Source: Flavobacterium profundi
GTDB taxonomy: Bacteria; Bacteroidota; Bacteroidia; Flavobacteriales; Flavobacteriaceae
Direction of reading: 5' to 3'
Length of the DNA stretch: 64,000 nucleotides
Assembly: GCF_006491645.1 (NCBI RefSeq)
Contig: NZ_VDCZ01000005.1
Span: forward strand, 185,178 to 249,177
The translations under genes were made by a program, and so were the position numbers. The notes under the pieces were generated by a model. The model was not told where the DNA came from. It was given only the letters and a program-made list of their open reading frames with translations, and ran no database searches. Positions 46,288 through 55,081 of the stretch are shown here, piece by piece (the stretch's first letter is position 1; every line of letters starts with the position of its first letter).

Positions 46288-48177
46288 TTACAAATCAAAC
46301 TTTAAACTCACTTTTGTTCCTTTTTCTAATGGTTCAATTCCAAAAATAGCATCGATTTCAGCAGCTCTCTTTTGCATACTTGACAATCCATTTCCAGCTT
46401 CGGTAGTGGTTGCATCGAATCCAATTCCATTATCAATAATTGCAATCTCTATACCTTTTCCAATCACTTCAAAATGGACCGCAATTTTAGTGGCTTGAGC
46501 ATGTTTAATAGCATTATTAACGGCTTCTTGAATGATTCGATAAACATCAATTCCTTGTAAAGAATTTAGAGAACTATTTTCTGAATTTTCAGGATAATTG
46601 AATTCAAAATTTATTCCTAATAATGAGGTTTTTGCGGCTTCAATGAAGTTGGTAGTTCTAACTTTCAAATCTTCAAAGGAGATGGATTCTTTATTCATAG
46701 CCCAAATTGTATCTCTCAAATCGGTAATTGTAGAACGAGTAAAAGTACCAATAGCATCAAATTTTGAATATAATTTATCTTTGGTAAACTCAAAATATTT
46801 CAAATTATCTAAAGAAGAAATGATAAAAGTTAATTGGGAACCAATATTATCATGTAAATCTTTTGAAATAGCTAAGCGTTGCTCTTGCAAATTATTTTGA
46901 TTTTCTATACTAATTAAAGCTTGTTTGAGTTCATTTTCTTTAATAATTTGTTTGTTTTTCAAGAGTTGTTGCTTGTAGATTAAGTAAGTAAATAGTCCTA
47001 AAACAAGTATTCCCAATGACAACAATAAAATGGTTGTATTTCTTTTTTTCTCAATAATCTCCTTTTCTAGTAAGAGTCTTTCTTTTTTATCTGTTTCATA
47101 GATAATCTCATATTCAGCAGTGGCTTTTTCTTTTTTTTCACTAGTCATTTTTTTATAGTATTTTAATGACTCTTTCTTTGCTTCTAGTGCTTTTTGAGGT
47201 TGGTTACTTTTTTCATAAATATTAGACAATAAAGTATATGAAGTGTAAAGGTTCACAGCAAAATCTTTCTCTTCAAAAAGGGCTATCCCTTTTTTTGCAT
47301 AAGTTTCTGCTGTAGTGTAATCGTTTTTTAGCATTGCCCAATTACTTAAATTAGCATAAGAATCAGCAATATGCGTTTTATTACCTAATTTAATATCAAT
47401 GGCTAAACATTTTTCGAAGTAAAATTTAGCACTATCTAATTGGTTACTGTACAAATAACAATTGGCTTTATTACTCAAAAAAGTAACTTTATAAAATTCT
47501 GAATGGATAGAATCTGACAATTGTATTCCTTCTTTATCCAATGCCAAAGCACTTTCAAAATCATTACTCATCCCATAAAGATTAGCTAGAGTTTGAGATG
47601 CTTTTAAGTATACGTAATTGGTTTTTTTATTTTCTAACAATTTAGTGGCTTTTAACAAATTCTGTTTAGCCTTTTCTAAATCACCTTTATTCAAATAAAT
47701 TTCACCCATTTCAGCATAAGAATTGGCAATTTGCTCAATATCCTTTAGTTGTTCATATTGTTTGATTGCTTCTAAATGAGCTGCAATTGCTAAATCATAT
47801 TCATTGGCTCCTTTTAATAAAAACCCTTTTTGATATAAGGCATACGCTTGAATAGGATTGTTTTTTGGTACTAAGTTTATAGCTTCGTCAATTTCTTTTT
47901 TAGCTAATTCATTATAGGTTTTTCTTCTATAATGTATTGATTTAAAAATTTTAGCTATCGCCTTTACTTCTGGATTTTTACTGTTTTCATATTTTAATAA
48001 TTGTTCCGTAAAATAATCTAAAGAGTCTCTTCTAACTTTTAGATTTTCTTTCGTTTTTTCGTAAATGATATAAGCTGTAGCATCTATTCTTTTATCTATT
48101 TTATTTGCTGTAACATCATCCTTATGACAGGCTGATAAAATAAAAAAAGATAAAATATAACAAAAAATCCTAGACAT
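46288..48177 (-). CDS. TPR sensor histidine kinase 1 with lipoprotein signal
   Basis: A 629-aa kinase. The N-terminus (FFILSACHKDD) has a lipobox with Cys17. TPR repeats fill residues ~60-345 (AYALYQKGFLLKGANEYDLAI, IANSYAEMGEIYLNKGDLEKA). A transmembrane segment lies near 375-400. The HisKA_3-type phospho-acceptor is His442 in ISKDLHDNIGSQL, and the ATPase part has EAVNNAIKHAQA, DNGIGFD and GNGLSSMQKRA. The sensor would face the periplasm and the kinase the cytoplasm. It is nine bases from kinase 2 and shares DNA-identical blocks with it. The expected partner is the response regulator at 37992. Confidence 0.93.
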   Translation of the reverse strand: MSRIFCYILSFFILSACHKDDVTANKIDKRIDATAYIIYEKTKENLKVRRDSLDYFTEQLLKYENSKNPEVKAIAKIFKSIHYRRKTYNELAKKEIDEAINLVPKNNPIQAYALYQKGFLLKGANEYDLAIAAHLEAIKQYEQLKDIEQIANSYAEMGEIYLNKGDLEKAKQNLLKATKLLENKKTNYVYLKASQTLANLYGMSNDFESALALDKEGIQLSDSIHSEFYKVTFLSNKANCYLYSNQLDSAKFYFEKCLAIDIKLGNKTHIADSYANLSNWAMLKNDYTTAETYAKKGIALFEEKDFAVNLYTSYTLLSNIYEKSNQPQKALEAKKESLKYYKKMTSEKKEKATAEYEIIYETDKKERLLLEKEIIEKKRNTTILLLSLGILVLGLFTYLIYKQQLLKNKQIIKENELKQALISIENQNNLQEQRLAISKDLHDNIGSQLTFIISSLDNLKYFEFTKDKLYSKFDAIGTFTRSTITDLRDTIWAMNKESISFEDLKVRTTNFIEAAKTSLLGINFEFNYPENSENSSLNSLQGIDVYRIIQEAVNNAIKHAQATKIAVHFEVIGKGIEIAIIDNGIGFDATTTEAGNGLSSMQKRAAEIDAIFGIEPLEKGTKVSLKFDL

Positions 48178-48185
48178 ATAAAATA

Positions 48186-50288
48186 TTAATTTGCAGGATT
48201 AATAGCATTTATTTTTAAATCAAACCAAATTTTAGTTCCATGTTCCAAGGACTCAATAAACAATTCAGAATCAATTTCAATGGCTCTTTTTTTCATAGAG
48301 TTCAAGCCGTTTCCAGCTTCTGTAGTAGTTTTATCAAAACCAATTCCGTTGTCTACGATTGAGATTACTATACATTCTTTTATAACTTCAAAATTGACTA
48401 CAATTTTAGTAGCTTGAGCATGTTTAATAGCATTATTAACGGCTTCTTGAATGATTCGATAAACATCAATTCCTTGTAAAGAATTTAATAAAATAGTATC
48501 GTTTTTTTCTGGATAATTGAATTCAAAAGTAATGCCTAATAATGAAGTTTTTGCTGCTTCAATAAAATTAGTAGTTCTTATTTTCAAATCTTCAAAAGTA
48601 ATAGCTTCTTTATTCATTGCCCAAATTGTATCTCTCAAATCGGTAATTGTAGAACGAGTAAAAGTACCAATAGCATCAAATTTTGAATATAATTTATCTT
48701 TGGTAAACTCAAAATATTTCAAATTATCTAAAGAGGAAATAATAAAAGTCAATTTAGAACCAATATTATCATGCAAATCTTTTGAAATGGTTAAACGTTG
48801 CTCTTGTAAATTATTTTGATTTTCAATCTTTATTAAAGCTTGTTTTAATTCATTTTCTTTAATGATTTGTGTGTTTTTTAATCGTTGCTGTTTATAAACC
48901 AAAAAGCCTATTAAGCCTAGTAGAAAAGCTAATGCTAAAGCAGAATATAAAAAAGTTGTTCTTTTTTTAATTTTAGCTTCTTTGGCTAATAAATCTACTT
49001 TTGCTTCTGCTAATTGTTTTTCTTTTTTTTCTGTTTCATACTTAACTTCGAAATCTGAAATTTTTTCTTGGAGAGAATTCTTTTTTAACTCTTTTTCAAT
49101 ATTATAATATTGCTCTTTATATTCATAAGCTTTTTTAAATTCTTTTTTCTCAAAATATAACGTTGCTAAATTTTTATATAAAGATGCTATATCTGATGGA
49201 TTACTTGCTTCTACAATTAAAGGCAACGCTTTATTAAAATAATATTCTGACTCTTTTAAATCTTTAATTGTTAAATAATTAGTTCCTAAATTCAAATATG
49301 TAATTCTAAGTGTTTGAATATCATTCGTTGCAATTGCTTCTTCAATAACCGATTTATAAATTGTAATAGCTTGTAATGGCTTATTTCTTACTGTTGCTAA
49401 TTGAGCCATACCCGTTTTTGAAAACAATATTACCTTTCCATAGTTTACTTCTTTTGCCTTTGCTATTGCTAGTTCAAAATATTTTTCAGACTTTGAAAAG
49501 TATGATGAATCTTTCTCTTTTTCACCAATTTCTTTATACATTCCAGCTACATTATACAAGCTATTAGCAATATCAGTTTCACTATTCCCATTCTCTTTAA
49601 TTTTCAATGACTTTAAATAATACTGAAGCGCTTTTTTATATTCTTTCATGTCTTCATAAATTAGTCCAATATTATTAAACGATCTCCCTAAAGCTGTAGA
49701 ATCATTGAGCGATTCGGCAATAATTATTCCTTTTTTATGTTCATCTATAGCTTTTTCTGCATCTCCTAAATAAGACATTGCTAAAGCTTTATTATTTAAA
49801 AAACGGAGTTCATCTACTTTATTTTTTTCTTTTACTGCTAATGAATATGCTTTATCAAAATTTAACAAAGCATTCTTAAAGTCTCCTTTTTGAAAATTCA
49901 ACACTCCGAAATCTCCATAATATTTGTTATAGAGAAAATAATCATACTTTGGTTCAATTTCTTTCCAAATCTCATTATATAATGATTCTGATTTAACATA
50001 ATCTCCTTTGACTAAAAAAAACTGGGCATATTTTAATTTAGTATGAATATAGGATACAAATAAGTTTTTACTATTTTGCGTTAATTTCAAATTCTTTTTA
50101 ATGTAGAACTCAGCCGAATCTTTATTTTTTTCAAAATACCCATCAATTAACTGCATTAAAAATTTTGATTTTTCTTCGTCATTTTTTGCACTTGAGTAGG
50201 CTTTTTTTAAATCTTCAATTTCATACTTTTCTTTTTGAGAGAAAGAGTAAATACTAAAAAAAATCAATAAAGAGTATAATAATTTCAT
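48186..50288 (-). CDS. TPR sensor histidine kinase 2
   Basis: A 700-aa kinase with an ordinary signal peptide (MKLLYSLLIFFSIYSFSQ). TPR repeats occupy ~50-400 (NNIGLIYEDMKEYKKALQYYLKSL, YLNLGTNYLTIKDLKESEYYF). A coiled coil leads to a transmembrane segment near 445-468. The phospho-acceptor is His506 in ISKDLHDNIGSKL; the ATPase motifs EAVNNAIKHAQA, DNGIGFD and GNGLNSMKKRA follow. The sensor half diverges from kinase 1 while the kinase half is near-identical. It is the first gene of a probable two-kinase operon with no operator palindrome upstream. Confidence 0.93.
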   Translation of the reverse strand: MKLLYSLLIFFSIYSFSQKEKYEIEDLKKAYSSAKNDEEKSKFLMQLIDGYFEKNKDSAEFYIKKNLKLTQNSKNLFVSYIHTKLKYAQFFLVKGDYVKSESLYNEIWKEIEPKYDYFLYNKYYGDFGVLNFQKGDFKNALLNFDKAYSLAVKEKNKVDELRFLNNKALAMSYLGDAEKAIDEHKKGIIIAESLNDSTALGRSFNNIGLIYEDMKEYKKALQYYLKSLKIKENGNSETDIANSLYNVAGMYKEIGEKEKDSSYFSKSEKYFELAIAKAKEVNYGKVILFSKTGMAQLATVRNKPLQAITIYKSVIEEAIATNDIQTLRITYLNLGTNYLTIKDLKESEYYFNKALPLIVEASNPSDIASLYKNLATLYFEKKEFKKAYEYKEQYYNIEKELKKNSLQEKISDFEVKYETEKKEKQLAEAKVDLLAKEAKIKKRTTFLYSALALAFLLGLIGFLVYKQQRLKNTQIIKENELKQALIKIENQNNLQEQRLTISKDLHDNIGSKLTFIISSLDNLKYFEFTKDKLYSKFDAIGTFTRSTITDLRDTIWAMNKEAITFEDLKIRTTNFIEAAKTSLLGITFEFNYPEKNDTILLNSLQGIDVYRIIQEAVNNAIKHAQATKIVVNFEVIKECIVISIVDNGIGFDKTTTEAGNGLNSMKKRAIEIDSELFIESLEHGTKIWFDLKINAINPAN

Positions 50289-50421
50289 AACCTTTTTTTA
50301 AATCTATTTCTTACTTTTTAAAAAAACGAACTTAAAAATAGTAAAAACTTTATTATCAACTACATATAAAGTAAATAAATTAGTACAAAAGCGTATTTTC
50401 AAGATGATTCTTTTTTACAAA

Positions 50422-50447
50422 AAAATAGGGAGTTGACTCCCTATTTT
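50422..50447 (-). terminator. Terminator after the site D gene
   Basis: The 11-bp stem AAAATAGGGAG / CTCCCTATTTT with a TTGA loop lies 18 bp beyond the stop at 50466 and separates this gene from the kinase operon. The T-tract is present on the minus strand. Confidence 0.82.
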
Positions 50448-50465
50448 AATAACAAACAAAACAAA

Positions 50466-51536
50466 TTATTTAAACTCACTCGAAAAGGCATCTAAATGGT
50501 ATTTCAAAAATTCTTTTCCAGCTTTAATTACACCTTCATTATACTTTTTTGTATCTACAGGGATAATTGTGGTCTTAGCTGATGATTTATTTTCAGCTTC
50601 ATAATATTTTCCAAAATAAGTATCCGTTCCAACAAAATCTACTGCACCTTTTGCATAACTTTGGATTACTTTTTCATCAATTACATTTTCAATGGTAAAA
50701 TCTTTCTTTAATAATCCGGTATAAACGGATTCTGCACTTCCTCCTATGGGATACTTTCCACAAGTAAAATTTATAGTATTGGCACCTGTAATGTATTCTA
50801 CTTGTTTTTTAAATATGCCTTTATCGTCACTTTTTGCTGCTATTGTTTCATTAGCCACTAAACTCAATTGTGTTTTAATCTTAATATTTGCTGCATTTCC
50901 TTGAAAAGCATATACATCTTTCATAAAAAAAACATATAAATCTACTGCTACAACAACAACATCATCTAAGTCTTTAGACAAACTTTGTTGCGTTGTATTC
51001 ATGGCTCCAAACTTGGCAGCTAAAGCTTTTCCTACTTTAGACCTATCCATGTAATAAAATTCAAAACCTTCAGGTACAGCTGTAATGATTCCTGGTTTAT
51101 CGGATGCTATTACAAAAGGACCTTTTGCTTTTGTAAATCCCTCATAAGTATTCGTTTTTCCTGCTACATCAGCACTTATTATTTCAAATCCTTTACTTTT
51201 TATTTGGCTCACAAAATCCTGATACAAATTATTTGCTATTAGCTGAAAATCGCTTTCACTCAAGCTTCCTAAACCTACCATTAATTCGGCAGTAGCATCT
51301 CCCTGAACGCCTTTGTCGCGAAATAATGAACCCCCTTTGTTCGTTTTTTGTTTTACGTTAAACAATTGATAGTTAATCGAAAAATTAGAAATATAAATTT
51401 TCTTTGGTTTGGACTTTAGTTTTCCAAGTCCGAAAGTGTCTTCTTTTGGTTTAAATTCTCCCAATTCTTGAGCAAATACGTTTTGGATAAATAAGAGAAC
51501 TACAAAAAGTAATAATGAGGTCAATTTTGTTTTCAT
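50466..51536 (-). CDS. Exported protein of unknown function under operator site D
   Basis: A 356-aa protein with a signal peptide (ending QNVFAQ). I do not recognise the family. The mature part has alternating strands and helices (KKIYISNFSINYQLFNVKQ, DFQLIANNLYQDFVSQIKSKGFEI, DVVVVAVDLYVFFMKD), suggesting a compact alpha/beta domain, and no Cys-His catalytic set is evident. Operator site D and a -7 box lie just upstream and a terminator just downstream, so it is a one-gene member of the proposed regulon. Confidence 0.78.
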   Translation of the reverse strand: MKTKLTSLLLFVVLLFIQNVFAQELGEFKPKEDTFGLGKLKSKPKKIYISNFSINYQLFNVKQKTNKGGSLFRDKGVQGDATAELMVGLGSLSESDFQLIANNLYQDFVSQIKSKGFEIISADVAGKTNTYEGFTKAKGPFVIASDKPGIITAVPEGFEFYYMDRSKVGKALAAKFGAMNTTQQSLSKDLDDVVVVAVDLYVFFMKDVYAFQGNAANIKIKTQLSLVANETIAAKSDDKGIFKKQVEYITGANTINFTCGKYPIGGSAESVYTGLLKKDFTIENVIDEKVIQSYAKGAVDFVGTDTYFGKYYEAENKSSAKTTIIPVDTKKYNEGVIKAGKEFLKYHLDAFSSEFK

Positions 51537-51564
51537 AAGGTATCTTTTAAGATTAGTAACGATA

Positions 51565-51612
51565 CAAAATTGTTAAAAACAAAAGTGGTAATCAATACGA
51601 CAATTGCCTTAT
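51565..51612 (-). promoter_or_regulatory. Regulon operator site D and promoter
   Basis: ATACGACAATTGCCTTAT on the plus strand (51595-51612), centre 51603.5; on the minus strand it reads ATAAGGCAATTGTCGTAT, close to site C. CAATTTTG on the minus strand (51572 to 51565) is 31.5 bp from the centre and identical to the box at site A. Confidence 0.75.
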
Positions 51613-51613
51613 A

Positions 51614-52561
51614 TTATTTAAATTGGATATGTGGAATTTGATTTTGAAGCAATTGTATTTTATGTTTAAGATTTGCAAGAAACTTTAAATGACTTTCACT
51701 TTCAGGATTAAAAGGTTTGTGTGCAAGCGCTTTTTGGATAGTTGCTACCTCATCCATAATTTCATAAACAGTTGCATCAATTACGGTTTCTTTAAATCGT
51801 TGCCAAATATATTGAATGGCAATGGCATTAGGATGCAACATATCTTCCGCATAAAAACGATAATCTCTTAGTTCATCTAATACAATTTCGTAAGAAGGAA
51901 AATAAGCTATATTTAGAGAAGCTTTACAAGTATATACTGCACTAAGCAAATGGGCTTTACTCACGTTGTTTTCTACAAAACCATCTTTGCTATGTCTCAC
52001 AGGGGAAACAGTACATATAAATTGGACCTCTTTATTAATTTGTTGTACCAAAGTGACTATATTCTCTATACTCTTTTGAATGGCTGCTACCGACAATAAT
52101 TCTTTGGTAAATTGATTTTGCGGTACTTTATGACAATTGGCAACTATTTTATCTAATGCGTTATTTCGATACACCCAAGCCGTTCCTAAAGTAATGATAC
52201 AATGTGTTAACGAACGTATCTGCGAATGAACATCATTAAGAATCGAATTCAATTGCTTTAAAAATTCGTCTTTATTAGGATGCGAAAGTTCCGAATGCAC
52301 TTCAAAACAATGCCACGCTTCGTTGTGAAAAAAGATAGCGTTTTCTGTAAAAGCAACTTGATTCACAATCCGATGAACAATTCGTTCAAGAGAAATAGGG
52401 TTAAAAATAATACCAAAAGGATTGGTTACCGTTGAAAATTTATAATAATCAAATTTTTCATCCATATTGTCTGCAAAACAAGAACCTAAAGACAATATGT
52501 TACTGTCATAAGTTATGGGTTTACTAAATTTTTCAATGGGTATTTTTGTAGTGAATTGCAT
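51614..52561 (-). CDS. GSCFA family protein
   Basis: A 315-aa protein carrying the family name motif at residues 26-30 in LSLGSCFADNM, followed by NPFGIIFNPISL, LGTAWVYRN, CTVSPVRHSKDGFVENN and DMLHPNAIAIQYIW. The GSCFA family is related to SGNH/GDSL-type hydrolases, with the early serine and the late DxxH (DMLH) as likely catalytic residues (family knowledge plus inference). No signal peptide seen. Its stop lies two bases from operator site D. Confidence 0.92.
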   Translation of the reverse strand: MQFTTKIPIEKFSKPITYDSNILSLGSCFADNMDEKFDYYKFSTVTNPFGIIFNPISLERIVHRIVNQVAFTENAIFFHNEAWHCFEVHSELSHPNKDEFLKQLNSILNDVHSQIRSLTHCIITLGTAWVYRNNALDKIVANCHKVPQNQFTKELLSVAAIQKSIENIVTLVQQINKEVQFICTVSPVRHSKDGFVENNVSKAHLLSAVYTCKASLNIAYFPSYEIVLDELRDYRFYAEDMLHPNAIAIQYIWQRFKETVIDATVYEIMDEVATIQKALAHKPFNPESESHLKFLANLKHKIQLLQNQIPHIQFK

Positions 52562-52605
52562 ACTGCTAATTTAACCATTAGTTGTCAAAAGTAGTCATAA
52601 AAAAG

Positions 52606-52636
52606 AAAACCCGATAAAATACATTATCGGGTTTTT
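52606..52636 (-). terminator. Terminator of the RHS-like lipoprotein genes
   Basis: The 12-bp stem AAAACCCGATAA / TTATCGGGTTTT is followed on the minus strand by a T-rich run, 18 bp beyond the stop at 52654. Confidence 0.82.
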
Positions 52637-52653
52637 AAATATAGTATAAAATA

Positions 52654-53388
52654 TTATCGATTATAATAAAATTGTTCCGTAATTACCTCACTATCATAGG
52701 TTACAGTTGAAGATACTGGAAAATTATTGTTATTATAAACAAAAACTACCGACATATCATTAATATCTTCCGAATCATCTTCTTCAATTATATTATGCAT
52801 AATTCCTTCTCCTTCAAATCCACAAAAAGTAATTTTATTAACTCCAGTAACATTCAATAACGGAGTATTTTTAGCATCATAACTGTACGTAGTAGTTTTT
52901 CCAGAAGTTAGTTCAATTTGGCTAATTTCCCCATTTAAAAAACTAATCGTACCTGTATCATTCAAAGTGGTTTGAGAAACAGAAGTACCTATGTAATAGT
53001 TAACTGAAATGGATCCGTTTGCATTGTAGCTATACGTTTCTTTGGTTCCCCAATCAGGATTCACATTATCAACATCAATATAAGTTATAACCCTCCCATT
53101 TGAATCGTATGTATATGTTTCAGTTGAAATTAATTCAGAAGCTTCATAATGCTTTATTTCTGTTATTAAATCATTTTGATACGTAAATAAAGAATACCCA
53201 TCATCATCCGTTACTTTTACCAGTTTTGTACCTGAATACTCATATTGTACTGTCCAAGTACTATTATCGTCATATGTTTCAACAATCTTAGTAACTAAAA
53301 TTGGTGTAGAATCATTTGAAGAATCATCACTAGAGCAAGAAATAAGTACTAGTGTAAAAGCACTTAATAGGGCAAAAAATTTTTTCAT
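52654..53388 (-). CDS. RHS/YD-repeat-like lipoprotein A
   Basis: A 244-aa lipoprotein (VLISC, Cys18) followed by an Asp/Ser-rich linker. The body has short beta-hairpin repeats with the pattern Tyr-Asp-x-Asn-Gly (YTYDSNGRVITYID, YSYNANGSISVNYY), as in RHS/YD proteins but without a toxin end. It is paralogous to the genes at 53409 and 56070. The signal-peptide DNA is nearly identical to that of its upstream neighbour, which indicates a recent tandem duplication. Function unknown. Confidence 0.82.
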   Translation of the reverse strand: MKKFFALLSAFTLVLISCSSDDSSNDSTPILVTKIVETYDDNSTWTVQYEYSGTKLVKVTDDDGYSLFTYQNDLITEIKHYEASELISTETYTYDSNGRVITYIDVDNVNPDWGTKETYSYNANGSISVNYYIGTSVSQTTLNDTGTISFLNGEISQIELTSGKTTTYSYDAKNTPLLNVTGVNKITFCGFEGEGIMHNIIEEDDSEDINDMSVVFVYNNNNFPVSSTVTYDSEVITEQFYYNR

Positions 53389-53408
53389 TTTTTTAAAATT
53401 TAATTTTA

Positions 53409-54128
53409 TTAATTGTTATAGAAATATTCTGTTATAATTATTTCTCCATCACCTGTAGTTTCAGTTCTTTTTATTGGGAAATTATCTGAATTATAAATAT
53501 ATGTATAAGTTGAACTTCTAGAATCTGCTGTTGAATTATTATATAACTTGTTAGTTGCATTATTATAATCATAATCAAAATAACTTCTAAATAATTCATA
53601 AGGAGAATATACATTCATAAACGGACTGTTTTTAGTATCAAATTGATAAGTAGTAATAATAGATGATTCTTCTATAGCTACAACATTATTATTTAAAAAA
53701 GTATAAATAAATGTATCAGCAAATCCATTACTATCATAATTATCTTCAGTTATAGTACCATTCGAGTTGTATGTATAATCAAAATGTAAATTATCATGGT
53801 ATTCAATAGAGCTTAATTTATTTTGTGCATTATAAACGTAATTCACATTTCCTGTTATTAAATTTGATCCATCATAATATTTTTCAATTCCAGAAATTAA
53901 TTTACCATTCGAATCATATACAAAAGTTTCACTTTCTCCATCTGAATCCTCCACTTTTATCAATTTATTTCCATTGTAATAGAAGTTTTCTGTATAAGTT
54001 GATCCATCTTCATATGTCTCAATAATCTTAGTTACTAAAATAGTTGAAGATTCATTTGAAGAATCATCACTTGAGCAAGAAGTAAGTACTACTGTAAAAG
54101 CACTTAGTAGGGCAAAAAGTTTTTTCAT
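53409..54128 (-). CDS. RHS/YD-repeat-like lipoprotein B
   Basis: A 239-aa lipoprotein. I place the start at the ATG at 54128 (MKKLFALLSAFTVVLTSC, Cys18); the upstream ATG at 54179 would add 17 residues before the signal. The mature part starts SSDDSSNESS and carries YD-type repeats (FVYDSNGKLISGIEKYYDGSN, YTYNSNGTITEDNY). It is 20 bp upstream of paralogue A and probably cotranscribed with it. Confidence 0.82.
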   Translation of the reverse strand: MKKLFALLSAFTVVLTSCSSDDSSNESSTILVTKIIETYEDGSTYTENFYYNGNKLIKVEDSDGESETFVYDSNGKLISGIEKYYDGSNLITGNVNYVYNAQNKLSSIEYHDNLHFDYTYNSNGTITEDNYDSNGFADTFIYTFLNNNVVAIEESSIITTYQFDTKNSPFMNVYSPYELFRSYFDYDYNNATNKLYNNSTADSRSSTYTYIYNSDNFPIKRTETTGDGEIIITEYFYNN

Positions 54129-54335
54129 TTTTATGATTTTTGGGTTAAAAAGCAAATAACGTAAAACATTTTTATTCATATGAAATTAATCAAAGAGCAA
54201 TATTGTTTTTTAACGAATTTTTAACAAAAATATTCTCATACCATTTTAAATTTCAAAACTTGAAACACTTTTAATACCTTTGAAAAAAATGAAAGGAGTA
54301 AAATATTTTAATCAAAAAAATGTAGAAAGAGAATC

Positions 54336-54944
54336 ATGAAAGAAATAATAACAACTTTACTATTTCTAATTGCGGTAATAGATCCTTTAGGCTCCATTCC
54401 TGTTTATTTAGAAGCGACCAAAAACTTTAATAAAAAAGAAAAACAAAAAGTAGCCAAAAGAGCTTCACTTATTGCATTTTGTATTCTACTCTTTTTTATA
54501 GTGATTGGACAAATCATACTAGAAGTCATGGAAATTACATTAGATGCTTTTCAAATTTCTGGTGGTGTTATTCTTTTCCTTTTTGCATTAACCATGATTT
54601 TTGGAGGTGGCAAACCCGAATCCGAAAAACATTTGATTAAAGATTTCAAACACGTTACAATTTTTCCAGTTGCCATTCCTTCTATTGCTTCACCTGGTGC
54701 GATTATGGCGGTGGTTTTAATGACCGACAATCATATGTATAGCATACAACAACAAGCCATTACTACTTTTCTAGTTCTCGTTGTCATACTTCTTACGATG
54801 TTTCTATTACTAACAGCAAATGTGGTTCAAAAAAAGATAGGCGAATATGGAATTACAGTCATTAGTAAAATTATGGGGTTAATCCTAGCTTCTTATGCGG
54901 TACAAAATATATTAAGTGGTTTAAAAGCCTTTTTTAATTTGTAA
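54336..54944 (+). CDS. MarC family inner-membrane protein
   Basis: A 202-aa polytopic membrane protein of the UPF0056/MarC family. Typical parts are the opening LLFLIAVIDPLGSIPVYLEAT, FQISGGVILFLFALTMIFGG, PVAIPSIASPGAIMAVVLM, and a last transmembrane block ending SYAVQNILSGLKAFF. About six transmembrane segments are expected. The function is unclear; the older link to antibiotic resistance was not upheld for MarC (family knowledge). Confidence 0.93.
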   Translation: MKEIITTLLFLIAVIDPLGSIPVYLEATKNFNKKEKQKVAKRASLIAFCILLFFIVIGQIILEVMEITLDAFQISGGVILFLFALTMIFGGGKPESEKHLIKDFKHVTIFPVAIPSIASPGAIMAVVLMTDNHMYSIQQQAITTFLVLVVILLTMFLLLTANVVQKKIGEYGITVISKIMGLILASYAVQNILSGLKAFFNL

Positions 54945-54964
54945 TTAAATCTTATAAAAACAAA

Positions 54965-54994
54965 AAAACTCTTAGAAAACTAAGAGTTTTTTTT
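54965..54994 (+). terminator. Terminator after the MarC gene
   Basis: The stem AAAACTCTTAG / CTAAGAGTTTT with an AAAA loop and a T-tract lies 20 bp past the stop. It is nearly identical in sequence to the hairpin at 56023. Confidence 0.9.
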
Positions 54995-55052
54995 GTGCAA
55001 GAATATATTTTTGAATCAAATAATTATTGTAATAGTGAATACTTAATTTTGA

Positions 55053-55060
55053 TATATTTG
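55053..55060 (+). promoter_or_regulatory. -7 box of the PCMD-like gene
   Basis: TATATTTG matches TAnnTTTG fully and lies 21 bp upstream of the ATG at 55082. A TTGT element 22 bp further upstream may serve as -33. Confidence 0.5.
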
Positions 55061-55081
55061 TCCTAAATAAACTATTAATTT

